This document shows, one piece after another, positions 63,146 through 64,000 of a DNA stretch of 64,000 nt. Under the pieces are notes generated by a model that searched no databases, was not told the origin of the DNA, and worked only from the letters and a program-made list of their open reading frames with translations. The stretch is from RUG695 sp050943135 (GTDB taxonomy: Bacteria; Planctomycetota; Planctomycetia; Pirellulales; Thermoguttaceae). The translations under genes were made by a program, and so were the position numbers. Where the stretch lies: the NCBI GenBank assembly GCA_050943135.1, contig JBMNOP010000001.1:1-64000 (forward strand), written 5' to 3'. The stretch's first letter is position 1. Each line of letters opens with the position of its first letter.

Positions 63146-64000
63146 TCATCCGGTCAGGGTCATCCCGACGGTCCCCACAATAAGGAGCGCAAGCCCGAAA
63201 ACGCCTTTGCGGGTCAGTCGTTCCTGAAAAACAATCCAAGAAAAGAGGACGGTTACGAGTACACTGAGCCGGTCGATCGGAATCACGACACTGACCGATC
63301 CTTTTTGTATTGCGAAAAAGTAGCAGAGCCACGATATTCCGGTCGAGACCCCCGAAAGGAGAAGAAAAAGAATCTCGTTGCGCGGGACCGTTTTCAGTAG
63401 TGGGAGTTTTCCTTTCGCGCCAACGATTCCCCAGGCCGCGGCAAAAATCACAATCGTTCTCACCGCCGTCCCGAGATTCGAGTCGACTCCTTCGAGACCG
63501 ATCTTTGCCAGCAGGGAAGTCGCTGCCGCGAAAACGGCCGAAAGGAACGCGTAAAGGAGCCAACCCCGTCTCTCTTCTTTGACGATGCCCGATTTTTCCT
63601 TCTCGATCATCAGGAAAATCCCTGCGCCGATCAGCGATGTACAGAAAAGTTTCATCGGCAGATGTGTCGTCTCCCGAAAAAAGAGAATCCCGGCGAGAAC
63701 CGCGAGAATGATTCCCGACTTATCGACCACCACAACTTTATTGACTTCGCCGAGCGAAAGAGCCTTAAAGTAACAGAGCCACGACGCGCAGGTCGCCAGT
63801 CCCGAAAGGAGAAGAAAGAGGAGTGTTTTGCCGCCGAGTACGCCGAGTCCGTTTGAGGAACCGGCAGCGAAGGTCACTGCCCATGCGAAGAGAAGAACAA
63901 CGACGGTTCGCACCGCCGTCGCGATGTCGGAATCACATTTTCGAACCCCCTGTTTTGCCAGGATTGCCGTGATTCCCCCAAAAAAAGCCGATCCGCATGC
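63146..64000 (-). CDS. EamA/DMT-family transporter (5' end outside window)
   Basis: The frame is open through the right edge, giving 284 visible residues; the start lies beyond it. Two five-helix halves repeat the same plan: SAFFGGITAILAKQG and VDSNLGTAVRTIVIFAAAWG begin halves or mark the first loops, and SWLCYFKALSLGEVNKVVVVDK / SWLCYFFAIQKGSVSVVIPID are the matching helix-3/4 segments. This internal repeat is characteristic of EamA drug/metabolite exporters of ten helices. The substrate is unknown. It converges with sbcC, with 95 bases between stop codons. Confidence 0.88.
   Translation of the reverse strand, partial: ACGSAFFGGITAILAKQGVRKCDSDIATAVRTVVVLLFAWAVTFAAGSSNGLGVLGGKTLLFLLLSGLATCASWLCYFKALSLGEVNKVVVVDKSGIILAVLAGILFFRETTHLPMKLFCTSLIGAGIFLMIEKEKSGIVKEERRGWLLYAFLSAVFAAATSLLAKIGLEGVDSNLGTAVRTIVIFAAAWGIVGAKGKLPLLKTVPRNEILFLLLSGVSTGISWLCYFFAIQKGSVSVVIPIDRLSVLVTVLFSWIVFQERLTRKGVFGLALLIVGTVGMTLTG

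Overview
The window looks like a chromosomal segment of a bacterium of the phylum Planctomycetota. The evidence is lineage-typical: two DUF1559 prepilin-like proteins ending in the H-x9-DG motif, a DUF1080 (3-keto-disaccharide hydrolase-like) secreted protein, and three very large surface proteins that start with the planctomycetal N-terminal motif 'LExLExRxLL'. There are also OprB- and OprP-type porins, so the cell has an outer membrane. TGA is used as an ordinary stop, so the code is standard. Genus-level placement is not possible from the sequence alone.

Layout. 1-6.4 kb (minus strand): a truncated beta-helix surface protein, two 431-residue DUF1559 proteins flanking a small lipoprotein, and an OprB-like porin. 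6.5-7.4 kb: decayed IS3 element. 7.5-10.7 kb (plus): a secreted alpha/beta-hydrolase and a WecA/MraY-type polyprenyl-phosphate sugar-phosphate transferase with an unusual C-terminal domain. 10.8-14.1 kb (minus): a compact fatty-acid-type operon, dehydratase-ACP-dehydratase-ketosynthase-AcpS. 14.4-16.9 kb (minus): a Gly/Tyr-rich secreted protein and the parA-parB segregation pair. 17.06 kb: tRNA-Leu with a clean terminator. 17.6-20.9 kb (plus): tandem OprP-like porins, the second broken by an in-frame TGA. 21.2-21.7 kb: decayed IS256 transposase. 22.1-23.7 kb (minus): a histone-H1-like repeat protein and a TraB/GumN-family protein.

23.8-48.1 kb is dominated by two divergently transcribed giant secreted proteins. 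One has 5,387 residues, with an embedded trypsin-like protease and a roughly 1,570-residue helical, tyrosine-rich insert. The other has 2,479 residues, with three beta-helices, fibronectin-III-like modules, and two cohesin-like plus dockerin-like pairs. 48.2-53.6 kb (minus): a metallo-beta-lactamase-fold hydrolase, an MMPL/RND exporter, and a fused sugar kinase-nucleotidyltransferase. 54-57.5 kb (plus): DUF1080 protein, a tRNA with CAT anticodon, a decayed IS5 transposase tail, an O-methyltransferase and a formate/nitrite-family channel. 58.4-63.05 kb: sbcD-sbcC, translationally coupled. The window ends inside a minus-strand EamA transporter.

Functionally, the window mixes housekeeping genes (parAB, sbcCD, tRNAs, lipid and cell-envelope synthesis) with a large investment in cell-surface and extracellular proteins. 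Many starts were moved inward from the longest open frame to a site with a Shine-Dalgarno-like sequence. Three separate transposase fossils show past insertion-sequence activity. No CRISPR array, rRNA or intact mobile element was seen.
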